The notes under the pieces: model-generated
Seen by the model: only the letters and a program-made list of their open reading frames with translations
The model's database searches: none
Told to the model about the DNA's origin: nothing
Part shown: positions 8,225-16,158 of the stretch, piece by piece
Numbering within the stretch: position 1 is the stretch's first letter
Layout of the letters: each line of letters begins with the position of its first letter
Position numbers and translations under genes: made by a program
Source: Luteolibacter arcticus
Lineage (GTDB): Bacteria > Verrucomicrobiota > Verrucomicrobiia > Verrucomicrobiales > Akkermansiaceae
Length of the DNA stretch: 64,000 bases
Reading direction: 5' to 3'
Assembly (NCBI RefSeq): GCF_025950235.1
Contig: NZ_JAPDDT010000001.1
Location: 868,001-932,000 of the forward strand

Positions 8225-10459
8225 TCAGTTCGCGCCCGCGCCGGAGTAGAACATCTTGCGGCGCTCCTCGATCACCACCAGCCAGTTCATCATCGTCACC
8301 GGCGGAAGCTCCGCCGGGTGCGTGATGGGGCGGAGATTGACATCGATGTTCGCGGCCGCCGCGTTGGCTTCGCTGGCCATCTTGAAGTCGAGCAAGTGGA
8401 CGGGATTGGTCCCCGAGCCATCATCGCCCTTGAGATGGCCCATCTGGCCGGCGACCTCCACCTTGAGCGGGTCGAAATCCGTGCCGTAGCGTTTTTCCGG
8501 GGCAAACAACGAGGCCGGCGGATAGAATGGCGTCGGCAGCCCGGAGCCTGCCGGCGGCGGGGTCGAAACCACGTTGAAATCGTCCCCGATGTAGAGTCGC
8601 AGGTTGGTGACCAGCGAGAAGCCCTTGGTGAAGGGGGTGAGATCGTCGCATTCGGTCATCAGCACCCCGTAGTCGTTGTTCGTGCAGGGAATGCTCGGCT
8701 TGTAGGCCGGCATGTTGATGCCCGTCGTGGTGTAGTCCACATTGATGGCCAGCGAGTGGTTCACGTCCAGGCCATCCGCCCCGAGGGACGTGAGGAACGC
8801 CTTGAATCGCTCGGGATAAACCGCGATACACGGTTTCGTGCCCTGCAGCATCTTCACTTCGAAGGGATAGGTCGGCCGGAAGTAGCCGTACTTCAGGGTT
8901 CCCACGACCGGGTCGGTGAAGGTCGCGTTGTTGAACGTGATGTTTCCGGTAACGCCGGTCTTGTAGACATAGGAACTGTTGGTGCCATAGGCGACGTCCA
9001 CCAACTGGGTGCCGAAATTGTAGGTCTGCCCCTCGTCGGCGACCTTGATGTAACCCGTTGGCAGACCGGGTGCAGGCCCTGCGGTGAGCGGAACGTTGAG
9101 CGTCACGCGGGCTCCGGCCTTCATGTACTCGAAGCGCAACTCCGTGGGCGTGCGGTTGGTGGAGCTCACCACCGACTTGATGTCGAGGCGCATCGCGCAT
9201 TGCAGCGCACCGACCGAGTAGTTGTTCCAGGTGGTCGGGGAGAGAACACTGGTTTCATTGGTGTGGGCAAAGCGGTCGAAGTAGTCCGCCCCACGGTTGA
9301 TCGAAACGAAGGCGGCCCGGCCGGATTCCGACGCCAGCGCCACCGGCATGTAGGCTCCGGTGGTCACTTCATACTTCTCGCGGACGCCCGGCGTCAGCGG
9401 GTTGCCGTCGATCGCATTTGCTCCCACGGTCACGTCGCTGCCCAGCGCCAGCCCGCGGCGTGCCATGAGCCGGTCCACGTGCATGCCGCTATCCACCTGG
9501 GCACGCGTCGCATAGATCCCGCCCTGGATGTTGGCGTGCTGCCAAGGCGTGCCGTCGGCGTGGGTGCCGATCTTAGTGAAGGCCTCGGCGGAAATGGCCA
9601 GCTGCGAGGGAATTTCGTAAATTGACAGGATGAAGTCCCGCTCGCCGACCTGGCTGTCGCCCCGGGCGTAGCTCTTGAGCAAGCCCCCGTGCTCGCCGAG
9701 GTGCATGCTGAAGGCCCACCAGTTCCGCTTCGCCACGAAAAGTTGGCCCGGCGAGCAGTAGCCGAAGCGGATCTCCGGATAGGGCACCCTGTTGTAGAGC
9801 GGATAGGTGGACACAGGGAGCGGCAGGCTGCTCTGTGCCAAGGTCCGGTACTCCTTGGTGGTGCTGATGATCGGATAGACCGGATCGCGACTGGTGACGT
9901 TGCTGTTCGACGTCTCCAAAGGGGCCGGGAAACCGGTCCCAAGGGATCGCCCGATGCCAGCGGAAACGAAGCCGGTCTCAGGGTCGATCGCGTCAAAGAC
10001 TTGCTCGATGTTCGAGGCCTTGACCACGTTGCCATTGGCATCCTTCAGGTCGTCGGTCTGAACGGCCACGTCGCCGGAATTGGCCACGACCGCCTTGGAG
10101 CCACCGATCTGGGTGGCAAGGGCCGATGAAATCGACGACCTCGCCCCGGCTTGGTCCAGGGCATCCGAAAAGATGTTCTTCCAGCGCAGCGAATCGCGCA
10201 CGGCGCCGGAGGTATTGGAACCGGACTGCATGGCCCGCATCGCCCGGTTGGGGACGATGTTCACGATTCCCCGCAGAATGGCGTCTTCCTTCTCCTGGTA
10301 GTCCACCCGGAGTTGAGTCTCCTTCTGGATGGTCTGCGAGGCCCCGGCGTACTTGTAGGCGCTCAGGGTCATCACGGTCAGCATCGAGCCCACCGACAGG
10401 ACCATGATGTAGGAGATATATCCCCGGCTGGCGGGACGGGATGGAAATTGCGATTTCAT
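8225..10459 (-). CDS. Large PilX-like pilus-associated surface protein
   Basis: 744 residues. The N-terminus MKSQFPSRPASRGYISYIM continues into a single hydrophobic helix, with a basic leader ending in Gly before Tyr. The rest is a large, beta-rich, Ser/Thr/Asn-containing domain without a recognised enzyme motif. It follows the PilW-like gene with an ATGA overlap (10456-10459), the third gene in an order PilV-PilW-PilX as in type IV pilus minor-pilin operons. Unlike a canonical prepilin it lacks Glu at +5, and it is far longer than typical PilX (about 200 residues). It could be a tip-associated or surface protein assembled with the two small pilins. It could alternatively be a member of the verrucomicrobial multi-gene prepilin cassettes (Verru_Chthon type). 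The function is inferred from context. Confidence 0.6.
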   Translation of the reverse strand: MKSQFPSRPASRGYISYIMVLSVGSMLTVMTLSAYKYAGASQTIQKETQLRVDYQEKEDAILRGIVNIVPNRAMRAMQSGSNTSGAVRDSLRWKNIFSDALDQAGARSSISSALATQIGGSKAVVANSGDVAVQTDDLKDANGNVVKASNIEQVFDAIDPETGFVSAGIGRSLGTGFPAPLETSNSNVTSRDPVYPIISTTKEYRTLAQSSLPLPVSTYPLYNRVPYPEIRFGYCSPGQLFVAKRNWWAFSMHLGEHGGLLKSYARGDSQVGERDFILSIYEIPSQLAISAEAFTKIGTHADGTPWQHANIQGGIYATRAQVDSGMHVDRLMARRGLALGSDVTVGANAIDGNPLTPGVREKYEVTTGAYMPVALASESGRAAFVSINRGADYFDRFAHTNETSVLSPTTWNNYSVGALQCAMRLDIKSVVSSTNRTPTELRFEYMKAGARVTLNVPLTAGPAPGLPTGYIKVADEGQTYNFGTQLVDVAYGTNSSYVYKTGVTGNITFNNATFTDPVVGTLKYGYFRPTYPFEVKMLQGTKPCIAVYPERFKAFLTSLGADGLDVNHSLAINVDYTTTGINMPAYKPSIPCTNNDYGVLMTECDDLTPFTKGFSLVTNLRLYIGDDFNVVSTPPPAGSGLPTPFYPPASLFAPEKRYGTDFDPLKVEVAGQMGHLKGDDGSGTNPVHLLDFKMASEANAAAANIDVNLRPITHPAELPPVTMMNWLVVIEERRKMFYSGAGAN

Positions 10460-10989
10460 AGCTGCATTGCTCCTGAGTAGATCACTTCTTCACCGTTGGG
10501 ACCGCTCACGCGAACCCGCAGGATCCCCTGCTCGATCGAAAAGCGGACATTGGTCGGCCTCTTGGAAAGGGACCATGACGGACTGCCCAGCACGCCCGAT
10601 GTATTCACCATGCGGTAGTAGAGCCCGCTACCCGTTCCCGGGTTCTCAAAGGAAAGCACCGAGGCGCGGAAGGTGCCGTTCGGCTCCTTGAAACGGAGCA
10701 TGATGACAGGAGCGTTCTCCATCACCTGCGCCCGTCCGGCCACGAGATCCTCGACGCTCGCGTAAAGCCGGTAGCTGTCGGCGTTCCCGACGACCTTGAC
10801 GAGGTAGTTGTTCAGCATCGGAGCCTCCGTCACCAGGAAGCTCTGGGCGCGGAAGATCCTGAGAAACGCCAGTTGCTGGTTCACCAGCGACATCACCAGC
10901 GCCGAGATGACGATCCCGACGCTCATGGCCAGCGTCAGCTCAATCAAGGTGTACCCGCGACCGCGGGATTTCCGGATCGTGGTTTTCAT
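10456..10989 (-). CDS. PilW-like prepilin
   Basis: 177 residues from ATG 10989. MKTTIRKSRGRG|YTLIELTLAMS is a canonical class III (type IV prepilin) signal. It has a basic leader, cleavage after Gly12, Glu at +5 of the mature protein, then a hydrophobic helix to about residue 35. The globular part resembles minor pilins of the PilW/GspJ type in length and N-terminal style. It overlaps its neighbours on both sides by ATGA (10986-10989 and 10456-10459), so all three pilin-like proteins are probably made in fixed ratio. It would be processed by a prepilin peptidase encoded elsewhere and inserted in a pilus or pseudopilus. Confidence 0.8.
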   Translation of the reverse strand: MKTTIRKSRGRGYTLIELTLAMSVGIVISALVMSLVNQQLAFLRIFRAQSFLVTEAPMLNNYLVKVVGNADSYRLYASVEDLVAGRAQVMENAPVIMLRFKEPNGTFRASVLSFENPGTGSGLYYRMVNTSGVLGSPSWSLSKRPTNVRFSIEQGILRVRVSGPNGEEVIYSGAMQL

Positions 10990-11441
10990 TGCGAGCGAAT
11001 GACGGTGCGGGATTTGAGATAGGTGCGTCCGCCCAGTTCGTAGCGGATGATGCTCTGGAAGCGCCAAACCTCCATGCCGGAAGGATTCGTCACCGTGGTG
11101 CCGGAGCCACCCTTGGCAGGCAGGTTGTTAGAGTCAGGGAAGCGCGTCCGGCTGACCGTGCCCGTGATCGGTTGACCTCCCGGCAGTCTGCCCAGCACCA
11201 CCGAACTCGCCGCGACGCTCGGCTGCGCCGGCCACAGCGACTGTGAGCCGGTCAACTCGGCGAAGGGCAAGCGCTGCGCCGACGCCTTCTCGAAGGTCAG
11301 GTAGGCATCCGTGATCGACTGTTGCAGGGTCCATTGACGCGGTGCCGTCACATTGAGCGACAGCTTCAGCAACGTCAGCCCGAGTATCCCCAGCAGGGTC
11401 ATCGAAATCGCCGCCTCCACCAGCATGGATCCACTCTTCAA
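10986..11441 (-). CDS. PilV-like prepilin with probable TTG start
   Basis: The coding frame contains KSG|SMLVEAAISMTLLGILGLTLLKLS, a type IV prepilin signal with Gly before the cleavage point and Glu at +5. No ATG precedes this signal close by. TTG at 11441 gives a minimal leader (M-K-S-G) and 151 residues, but an upstream non-ATG start with a basic leader (RRRRKPAG) is also possible. An ATG at 11426 would remove the cleavage site and is rejected. The divergent gene starts at 11487, which limits how far upstream the start can be. It is the first gene of the three-gene pilin-like operon and is PilV-like by position and N-terminal style. Confidence 0.68.
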   Translation of the reverse strand: MKSGSMLVEAAISMTLLGILGLTLLKLSLNVTAPRQWTLQQSITDAYLTFEKASAQRLPFAELTGSQSLWPAQPSVAASSVVLGRLPGGQPITGTVSRTRFPDSNNLPAKGGSGTTVTNPSGMEVWRFQSIIRYELGGRTYLKSRTVIRSQ

Positions 11442-11486
11442 GCCTGCGGGCTTGCGACGACGCCGGAAAAAAGGGAAACCGCGGGC

Positions 11487-12098
11487 ATGCGAGCATTCGT
11501 CCGTTGCCTTGTGATCGCCGTGCTCGGGTGGGCCCGCTTGCACGCCCAAGCGGTGCTTGAGCCGCCATTTGGCCTGCGCTGGGGAGATACTCCGGAAAAA
11601 TTGATTGATTGGGCTTCCCGACATTCCCTGGACGTTAACATTTCGCTTCCCGGAGATCAACCCGCGCTTCGGGTCGTGCGAATTTCCCCGCGCCAAGGCA
11701 ATCTTCCGGGAGCGGCAGCCCAAGCCCTCGAGGGGCGTTTCCACGGTGGCCGGCTGTTTGAGGTCACCGTCCACTACCGCGATCCGGCGGCGAATGCGGA
11801 TGAGATGGAGACCCGTTTCAACAAGCTGAAGAAGGAGCTTACCGGGGAATACGGAGCGCTCTCGGCCAACCGGCAGGACCGCACCATCAAGGACCAGTTC
11901 GCCACCCGCACGCTCTCCTTCCACCGTGAACCGGTGAAAGGCCTGTTCCTGCTGCTGGCCTACACCGAGATCGAGGATCAACTCAGGAAGACCCGCGAGG
12001 CGACGTTCTCCCTCCTCTACCGGAACGACAATCTCAGGCAGGATCTCGAAAAGCTCGCCGCTCCCGCCGGGCAGAATACCGGCGGGAACGGGAAGTGA
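11487..12098 (+). CDS. Secreted protein of unknown function
   Basis: 203 residues from ATG 11487, oriented away from the pilin-like operon that starts 46 bases to the left. MRAFVRCLVIAVLGWARLHAQA looks like a Sec signal peptide. The mature protein has mixed alpha/beta composition with PPFGLRWGDTPEKLIDWA near its start, a motif style seen in small periplasmic proteins whose family I cannot name. The central KKELTGEYGALSANRQ segment is charged. It is convergent with cassette gene C1. No function is proposed. Confidence 0.7.
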   Translation: MRAFVRCLVIAVLGWARLHAQAVLEPPFGLRWGDTPEKLIDWASRHSLDVNISLPGDQPALRVVRISPRQGNLPGAAAQALEGRFHGGRLFEVTVHYRDPAANADEMETRFNKLKKELTGEYGALSANRQDRTIKDQFATRTLSFHREPVKGLFLLLAYTEIEDQLRKTREATFSLLYRNDNLRQDLEKLAAPAGQNTGGNGK

Positions 12099-12159
12099 AG
12101 GAAGAAGCGGAAGGGCCATGGCGACTATGGACTTTGCCCGCGGGGCGGAGTTGAAAGCT

Positions 12160-13212
12160 TCAGTCGATCGTAGTGACCGAGCCGTTCATCTGGATGATCC
12201 GGTCAAGCGTGAAGGTCACGTGAGCGAGACGGTCCAAGCCGAAGGGCGTCTTGGTGACGATCTCCATGGTCCATTGACCGTCTGCCTCGAACACATCGTC
12301 GTAGTCCGACACCGCGAGGATTCGGCTTTGCGGCACGGTGTCGTTGATCACGATCGAGGAGCCGGGAACGATCTTACCCGTGGTGCCGAGCTGCGGCGCT
12401 CCCTTGTAGACCTGGGCGTAGGTATGGCTGTCCGGATACAGGTCGTTGAGCGTGATGGTCAACGCGGGGACCTTGAAGCGAATGAGCTGGTTGTTGGTGA
12501 TCCCCGCCAGACCACCGTCGGCCACCGGCCAGATCTGGATCAACTGTGCTCCGAGCTGGGCCGCCGGTGCGGAGTAGGTCAGGCCGCTTTCGGAGTCGAC
12601 CCGGTTGTCGGGCAGCGAGAAGACCGAGAAACGTTCCTCGCCCCGCACTTTCGCACGGTTGGCTCCGGGCACCGAATTGATCGCGAAGGTCAGGGTATTG
12701 GAGCCGTTCGCCTCGATGTAGTTCTGGGACAGCATCGTTGCCAAGGAACGGTCGATTCCCATCCCCGTGCCGGCAGCACCGTAAGACTGCACGTGACGTA
12801 GGAAGTTGACCTTCTTCGAGGCATCCGGATCAGCGACTCCGCTCAGCAACCCCGAGACGGTCACATCCACGAAGAACGGACGGTCGGCGCGAGTACGGGG
12901 AACGGTGTCGTAGGGATCTTCCGAACGGATCACCACGCCGCCAATCGGCACGTAGGATCCCACATAGCGGGAATCCAGCATGTGCGCGGCCGCCGTGACC
13001 GTATTGACCGACCAGAGCTCGAATCGTGCACCGCCCGGATTGATCGCGAGCGCCGACTGGGTTTCACCGAGGGCAGCCACGGTCATGTCCCATTCAACTC
13101 CGGACGGGAGCTGCTTCTGGCGGATGAAGTTGGTGTAACCGCCGTTCGTCTGTGCCTGCGACCAGGTGATGGACGCCAGGAAGGAAGCGAGGAGGATTCC
13201 GAGGGATTTCAT
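12160..13212 (-). CDS. Secreted cassette protein C1 (unrecognised family)
   Basis: 350 residues. The signal peptide is MKSLGILLASFLASITWSQAQ. The mature protein starts with an FIRQKQLPSGVEWDM block. It then carries RSEDPYDTVPRTRADRPFFVDV near residues 95-118, and a C-terminal domain with QIWPVADGG, NDLYPDSHTYAQVYKG, LGTTGKIVPGSS and a final FTLDRIIQMNGSVTT. All these blocks recur in the protein encoded at 31893-33050, so the two are paralogues. The gene overlaps B1 by ATGA (13209-13212). I do not recognise the family. It is probably a beta-rich, exported envelope or surface protein. It ends the A1-B1-C1 cassette that lies just beyond the PilVWX-like operon. Confidence 0.8.
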   Translation of the reverse strand: MKSLGILLASFLASITWSQAQTNGGYTNFIRQKQLPSGVEWDMTVAALGETQSALAINPGGARFELWSVNTVTAAAHMLDSRYVGSYVPIGGVVIRSEDPYDTVPRTRADRPFFVDVTVSGLLSGVADPDASKKVNFLRHVQSYGAAGTGMGIDRSLATMLSQNYIEANGSNTLTFAINSVPGANRAKVRGEERFSVFSLPDNRVDSESGLTYSAPAAQLGAQLIQIWPVADGGLAGITNNQLIRFKVPALTITLNDLYPDSHTYAQVYKGAPQLGTTGKIVPGSSIVINDTVPQSRILAVSDYDDVFEADGQWTMEIVTKTPFGLDRLAHVTFTLDRIIQMNGSVTTID

Positions 13213-13754
13213 GGCTTCTTGAGATTCGCGGTTTCGACGGGAGCTTTGAGGGGCAGCACGGAGATCGGGCCGCCTTGAAAGGTGGCGACCACGACGTTCC
13301 TGCTCTTTTGAATTCGGGTGACGAGTTCTTCGGCGAGGGGCTGGTTCCCCTCGGCCTGCGCACGGCTGACTTCGACGGTGGTGATCCATCCTCGGTTGGA
13401 AGGGTAGAATTCCGCCCAGGTCTGGACTCTGGATCCTGGCAGCAGCTTGATGCGGTCCGCCATCGCCGCGGGGATGTGCAGGATCGCGCGCTTGGGGACG
13501 ATCGTCGCATATCCTGAGAAGGACATGAAGTCGGACCGGCTGACCAGGTTCTCCGGCTCTGCCTTGGTTGGGTCTTCCCCTTCAACCGGCTTGAAGTCCG
13601 ACAACGGGCCCTTGTTGTTAGCCACGCGAAGCTTTTGCGAAAGCTCATCGTGGGTGGCGACATCGCGCATGGCGGCTTCCTCGGCCATCGCCGGACTGGC
13701 GACGAGCAAGCAAGCGGCTGCGCGGACAATGATGAAAGTGACGACGGTTTTCAT
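13209..13754 (-). CDS. Secreted cassette protein B1 (unrecognised family)
   Basis: 181 residues with a signal peptide (MKTVVTFIIVRAAACLLVASPAMA). Its second half aligns by eye with the protein encoded at 33047-33586: a [IV][IL]PK block, an NR-x-WI-[ST]-T-x-EV block (here NRGWITTVEV), then G-x-x-PL-x-E and a final AT-x(2)-G-x-P-x-x-VLP block. The conserved [TA]W-x(2)-F lies just before NRGWI. The C gene starts inside its stop codon (ATGA), so B and C are coupled. Gene A1 ends 20 bases upstream. Function unknown; it could be a partner or chaperone of C in the periplasm. Confidence 0.8.
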   Translation of the reverse strand: MKTVVTFIIVRAAACLLVASPAMAEEAAMRDVATHDELSQKLRVANNKGPLSDFKPVEGEDPTKAEPENLVSRSDFMSFSGYATIVPKRAILHIPAAMADRIKLLPGSRVQTWAEFYPSNRGWITTVEVSRAQAEGNQPLAEELVTRIQKSRNVVVATFQGGPISVLPLKAPVETANLKKP

Positions 13755-13774
13755 GGCATTCCGATGGTCGGGTT

Positions 13775-14692
13775 TCAGCGCATTTCGTCGTCGTAGCCAC
13801 CCGAAGGATCCACTGCTCCGTTCGGGCCGCCACTGCCTTGGCCGGGGTTCGACGAATCCACTCCGTCGAGGTTGTTGCCATGGCCGTTGTTAGGATGCTT
13901 GCGGCTCAGGCTGACCAGCACCACTTGGTCCTGATAGTCGAAGCACGGTGAGCTGTGGCTGGTTTGAGCAAGTTCCATCACCAGCAGCACGCTCAGCGGG
14001 CCGATCTTCACCTTGAAGGAGGAGTCGACGTAGGGCTTGAGATAGCTGGCCATCGCGGCCTGTCCATTGAACTTGGTGCTGGCCGGATAGGTATCTCCGT
14101 TGACCAGTGCGACCACCTGGAGATTGCCACTCCGGGTGGTGTAGAAGGGAGACCACGCGCCATTGACGAGGAAGCGACCACCGAAGTCGACGGTCTGACC
14201 CGCGCGGACCTTCTTGATGAAGAGCTTCTGTGAGGAGTTCACATTGCTCTGCGTTCCGTAGAACAGCTGGTCGTAGAGCGATCCATTGACGCTTACCCGG
14301 AGATCGGTGGGCGGCTTGGTGGCGTTGGGATTGCGACAATCCGTCGGACCACTGCCGACGATCTGGACTGTCACGTAGCAATCGGTGGTCGGAATGATGG
14401 TTCCGGGCGGATTCACCACGGCCAGCTCTTCAGCCCCATCGCCACCGCCGTTACCGTTGCCGTTGCCATTGCCGCCGCCACCGGTCTGGCCACTGCCGAC
14501 GCGGGCCGGATGCATGATCGACCAGGTGAGAGTCGGCTTGGTACCGGTCTGCACCATGGTCGGGAAGGCGGTCATCACACCGACCGGACTCAACGGGTCG
14601 GCGGTGGTGGTCTGTGCCTGGGCGGCACCGGAGACAAATGCGCACGTGGCGAGAGAAGCTGCCGCAAGGGCTGCCAGTCGGCTGGTTTTCAT
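13775..14692 (-). CDS. Secreted cassette protein A1 (unrecognised family)
   Basis: 305 residues from ATG 14692. The signal peptide is MKTSRLAALAAASLATCAFVSGAAQAQ. The mature protein opens with PTMVQTGTKPTLTWSIMHPARV, has a Gly/Asn linker (about residues 70-88, GGGGNGNGNGNGGG), then a compact domain with Cys residues at DCYV, DCRN and CFDYQ. It ends in a Gly/Asn-rich tail. The first gene of the second cassette, A2, is also secreted and of similar length, but I see no convincing similarity between them. The gene is preceded by a ~290-base leader with a long inverted repeat. It may be the variable, exposed component of the cassette. Confidence 0.72.
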   Translation of the reverse strand: MKTSRLAALAAASLATCAFVSGAAQAQTTTADPLSPVGVMTAFPTMVQTGTKPTLTWSIMHPARVGSGQTGGGGNGNGNGNGGGDGAEELAVVNPPGTIIPTTDCYVTVQIVGSGPTDCRNPNATKPPTDLRVSVNGSLYDQLFYGTQSNVNSSQKLFIKKVRAGQTVDFGGRFLVNGAWSPFYTTRSGNLQVVALVNGDTYPASTKFNGQAAMASYLKPYVDSSFKVKIGPLSVLLVMELAQTSHSSPCFDYQDQVVLVSLSRKHPNNGHGNNLDGVDSSNPGQGSGGPNGAVDPSGGYDDEMR

Positions 14693-14985
14693 GGCTGGTT
14701 TGGGTGAACAATGGACAACCTCTTCCGGTCTCCTTGTTCCGCGGCCTCGGGAAAGGCGTTGGGGAGAGGGACCCGGCGAGGGTGCCGGACACGGGACGGC
14801 CACATAAATGGAGCCGGACCGTGCCCGCTCGGGACAGAGTCCCTCGCCGGGTCTCCGGGGAAGCGATCGGGAACATCGCCTCTCCGGACAGAATCAGTTT
14901 ATGTAAGGGCGACGAGGTGACTCGTCTCGGGTGTGTGTCGGGTGTGGGAGAACAGCAATCGTCAGACTGCGGTCGGAAACCTTTC
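14693..14985 (-). promoter_or_regulatory. Structured leader/promoter region of cassette 1
   Basis: No gene is seen in this 293-base gap. It holds a long inverted repeat with arms GGGACCCGGCGAGGG (14768-14782) and CCCTCGCCGGGTCTC (14841-14855), matching at 14 of 15 positions across a 58-base loop. The loop itself contains a weaker complementary pair (CGGGACGG and CCGTGCCCG). A small perfect hairpin, GACGAG-gtga-CTCGTC, lies at 14911-14926. On the minus-strand transcript the large stem would lie about 75-165 bases before the A1 start, a position suited to a cis-acting leader. It could also be an intergenic repeat. Confidence 0.45.
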
Positions 14986-15777
14986 TCAGCGCTGCGGGAG
15001 GCCATCCTCCCAGCCGGCCCAAGGGCCGTGCGGGACATCGCGGGATTCGACGAAACGCCATTGGACGCGCTCGCCGCTTCGGAAGCCGAGGAAATCGCGG
15101 ACGGCCGGGCTCAGGTCGATGCCCGCGCTTTGGTTGCGGTTGCCTCGCGGATCCTCGTTGCCAAAAACATACTGCCAGTGGTCCACCTCGAAGGGGCCCA
15201 CATCTTCCCATTGGGCGTAGCAAACCTTGCCCTTGTAGTGAATGGCAAGCCAGCGGCCCTTGCAGACGGAGATGCCGTCGCCGCGATAGTCGCGCCAGAA
15301 CCACGGAATGACTTCGGAGGCTTCCGGGCGATGCCCGCCACCCTTGGCGACATCATTGTAAGGCAGCGCGATATAGAAAGGATTCAGCTTGGGTACGAAG
15401 CTGGCCGGCGAATAGCCATTGCGGCGATCGGGGTCGTCGTAGCCGCCGAAGTTCTCCTGCCAGTTCATGTCCCAGGAGCTCATCGTGTTGGGAACCGGGT
15501 TGTTCTCGGTCGGCTGCTCGCCGATCCAGAACACCGTGCCAACCACATTGCCACGCCAGCCGCGGAAATTGCGGAAACCGGCATCCGGCTTTTCGATGAC
15601 CAAGCGGGCCTTGTCCGGCACACTGAAGGGATTGCTCAGACCCGGCAGGGCTTCACGGCGATTTTCCAAAAGCTCGCCATGCACCGCTTCCAAGCGGTCC
15701 CTGAGAAGCGACGCGCCCTCCACCACCGGCAACAGGGCCGGCGCAAACGCAAGGAGGAGGAACAAGCGTGGCTTCAT
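14986..15777 (-). CDS. Secreted protein with RlpA/expansin-like double-psi beta-barrel
   Basis: 263 residues from ATG 15777. The signal peptide is about MKPRLFLLLAFAPALLPVVEG. The second half carries a double-psi beta-barrel signature as in RlpA. AQWEDVGPFEVDHWQYVFG corresponds to the D-x-GPF motif, and GIDLSPAVRDFLGFRSGERVQWRFV corresponds to the IDLS-x-A-x(3)-LG-x(3)-G motif. The Asp of DVGPF is the residue used catalytically in lytic members. The N-terminal ~130 residues contain an ENFGGYDDPDRRNGY segment and are unfamiliar. It may act on peptidoglycan or another polysaccharide in the envelope. It is the gene immediately upstream of cassette 1, on the same strand. Confidence 0.65.
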   Translation of the reverse strand: MKPRLFLLLAFAPALLPVVEGASLLRDRLEAVHGELLENRREALPGLSNPFSVPDKARLVIEKPDAGFRNFRGWRGNVVGTVFWIGEQPTENNPVPNTMSSWDMNWQENFGGYDDPDRRNGYSPASFVPKLNPFYIALPYNDVAKGGGHRPEASEVIPWFWRDYRGDGISVCKGRWLAIHYKGKVCYAQWEDVGPFEVDHWQYVFGNEDPRGNRNQSAGIDLSPAVRDFLGFRSGERVQWRFVESRDVPHGPWAGWEDGLPQR

Positions 15778-16158
15778 GAGTGTTTTTCCAAAAACTCTCG
15801 AACCCATCAGGGGCTCTTCGCCGCGCATTATGAATGATTAGGAAACCTGAACAAGAAATTTCTAGGGAAATTTTGAACAGATTGAAATCCAGTTTGTCTC
15901 AGGAACTTTCACCGTCGCAAATTCCGTGATCGCGTTAGATGGCTCCACTTCCAAAAGCTGAAAAATGCCCGCCATTGCTAGGCTAGCGCCGACCCCAACG
16001 TCATTCCCCCGCCCTGCTTGAGGAGCGTTGGCGGGGAAATGACGCGGAACGATCGAACTCATGGACTCCGTCAGAAAAGCAGGATGGAAGTCCCCAAACA
16101 ATGAAATTTTCAGGTATTTTGAATAACTGGGAACCCAAAGATAAATCGGGGCCAAATT
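15778..16158. other. Gene-poor gap with one strong inverted repeat
   Basis: This 381-base region is less GC-rich than its surroundings and contains no convincing gene. An inverted repeat with arms CGTCATTCCCCCGCC (15999-16013) and GGCGGGGAAATGACG (16030-16044) pairs at 14 of 15 positions around a 16-base loop. It lies between the mutL stop (16159) and the promoter region of the beta-barrel gene, so it may act as a transcription terminator for mutL (no T-run) or be a mobile palindromic remnant. Confidence 0.5.

Noticed and set aside
15862..16155. Minus-strand frame of 97 codons beside mutL
   Set aside because: It has no domain, no coding-like composition, and includes a strong inverted repeat; more likely intergenic.
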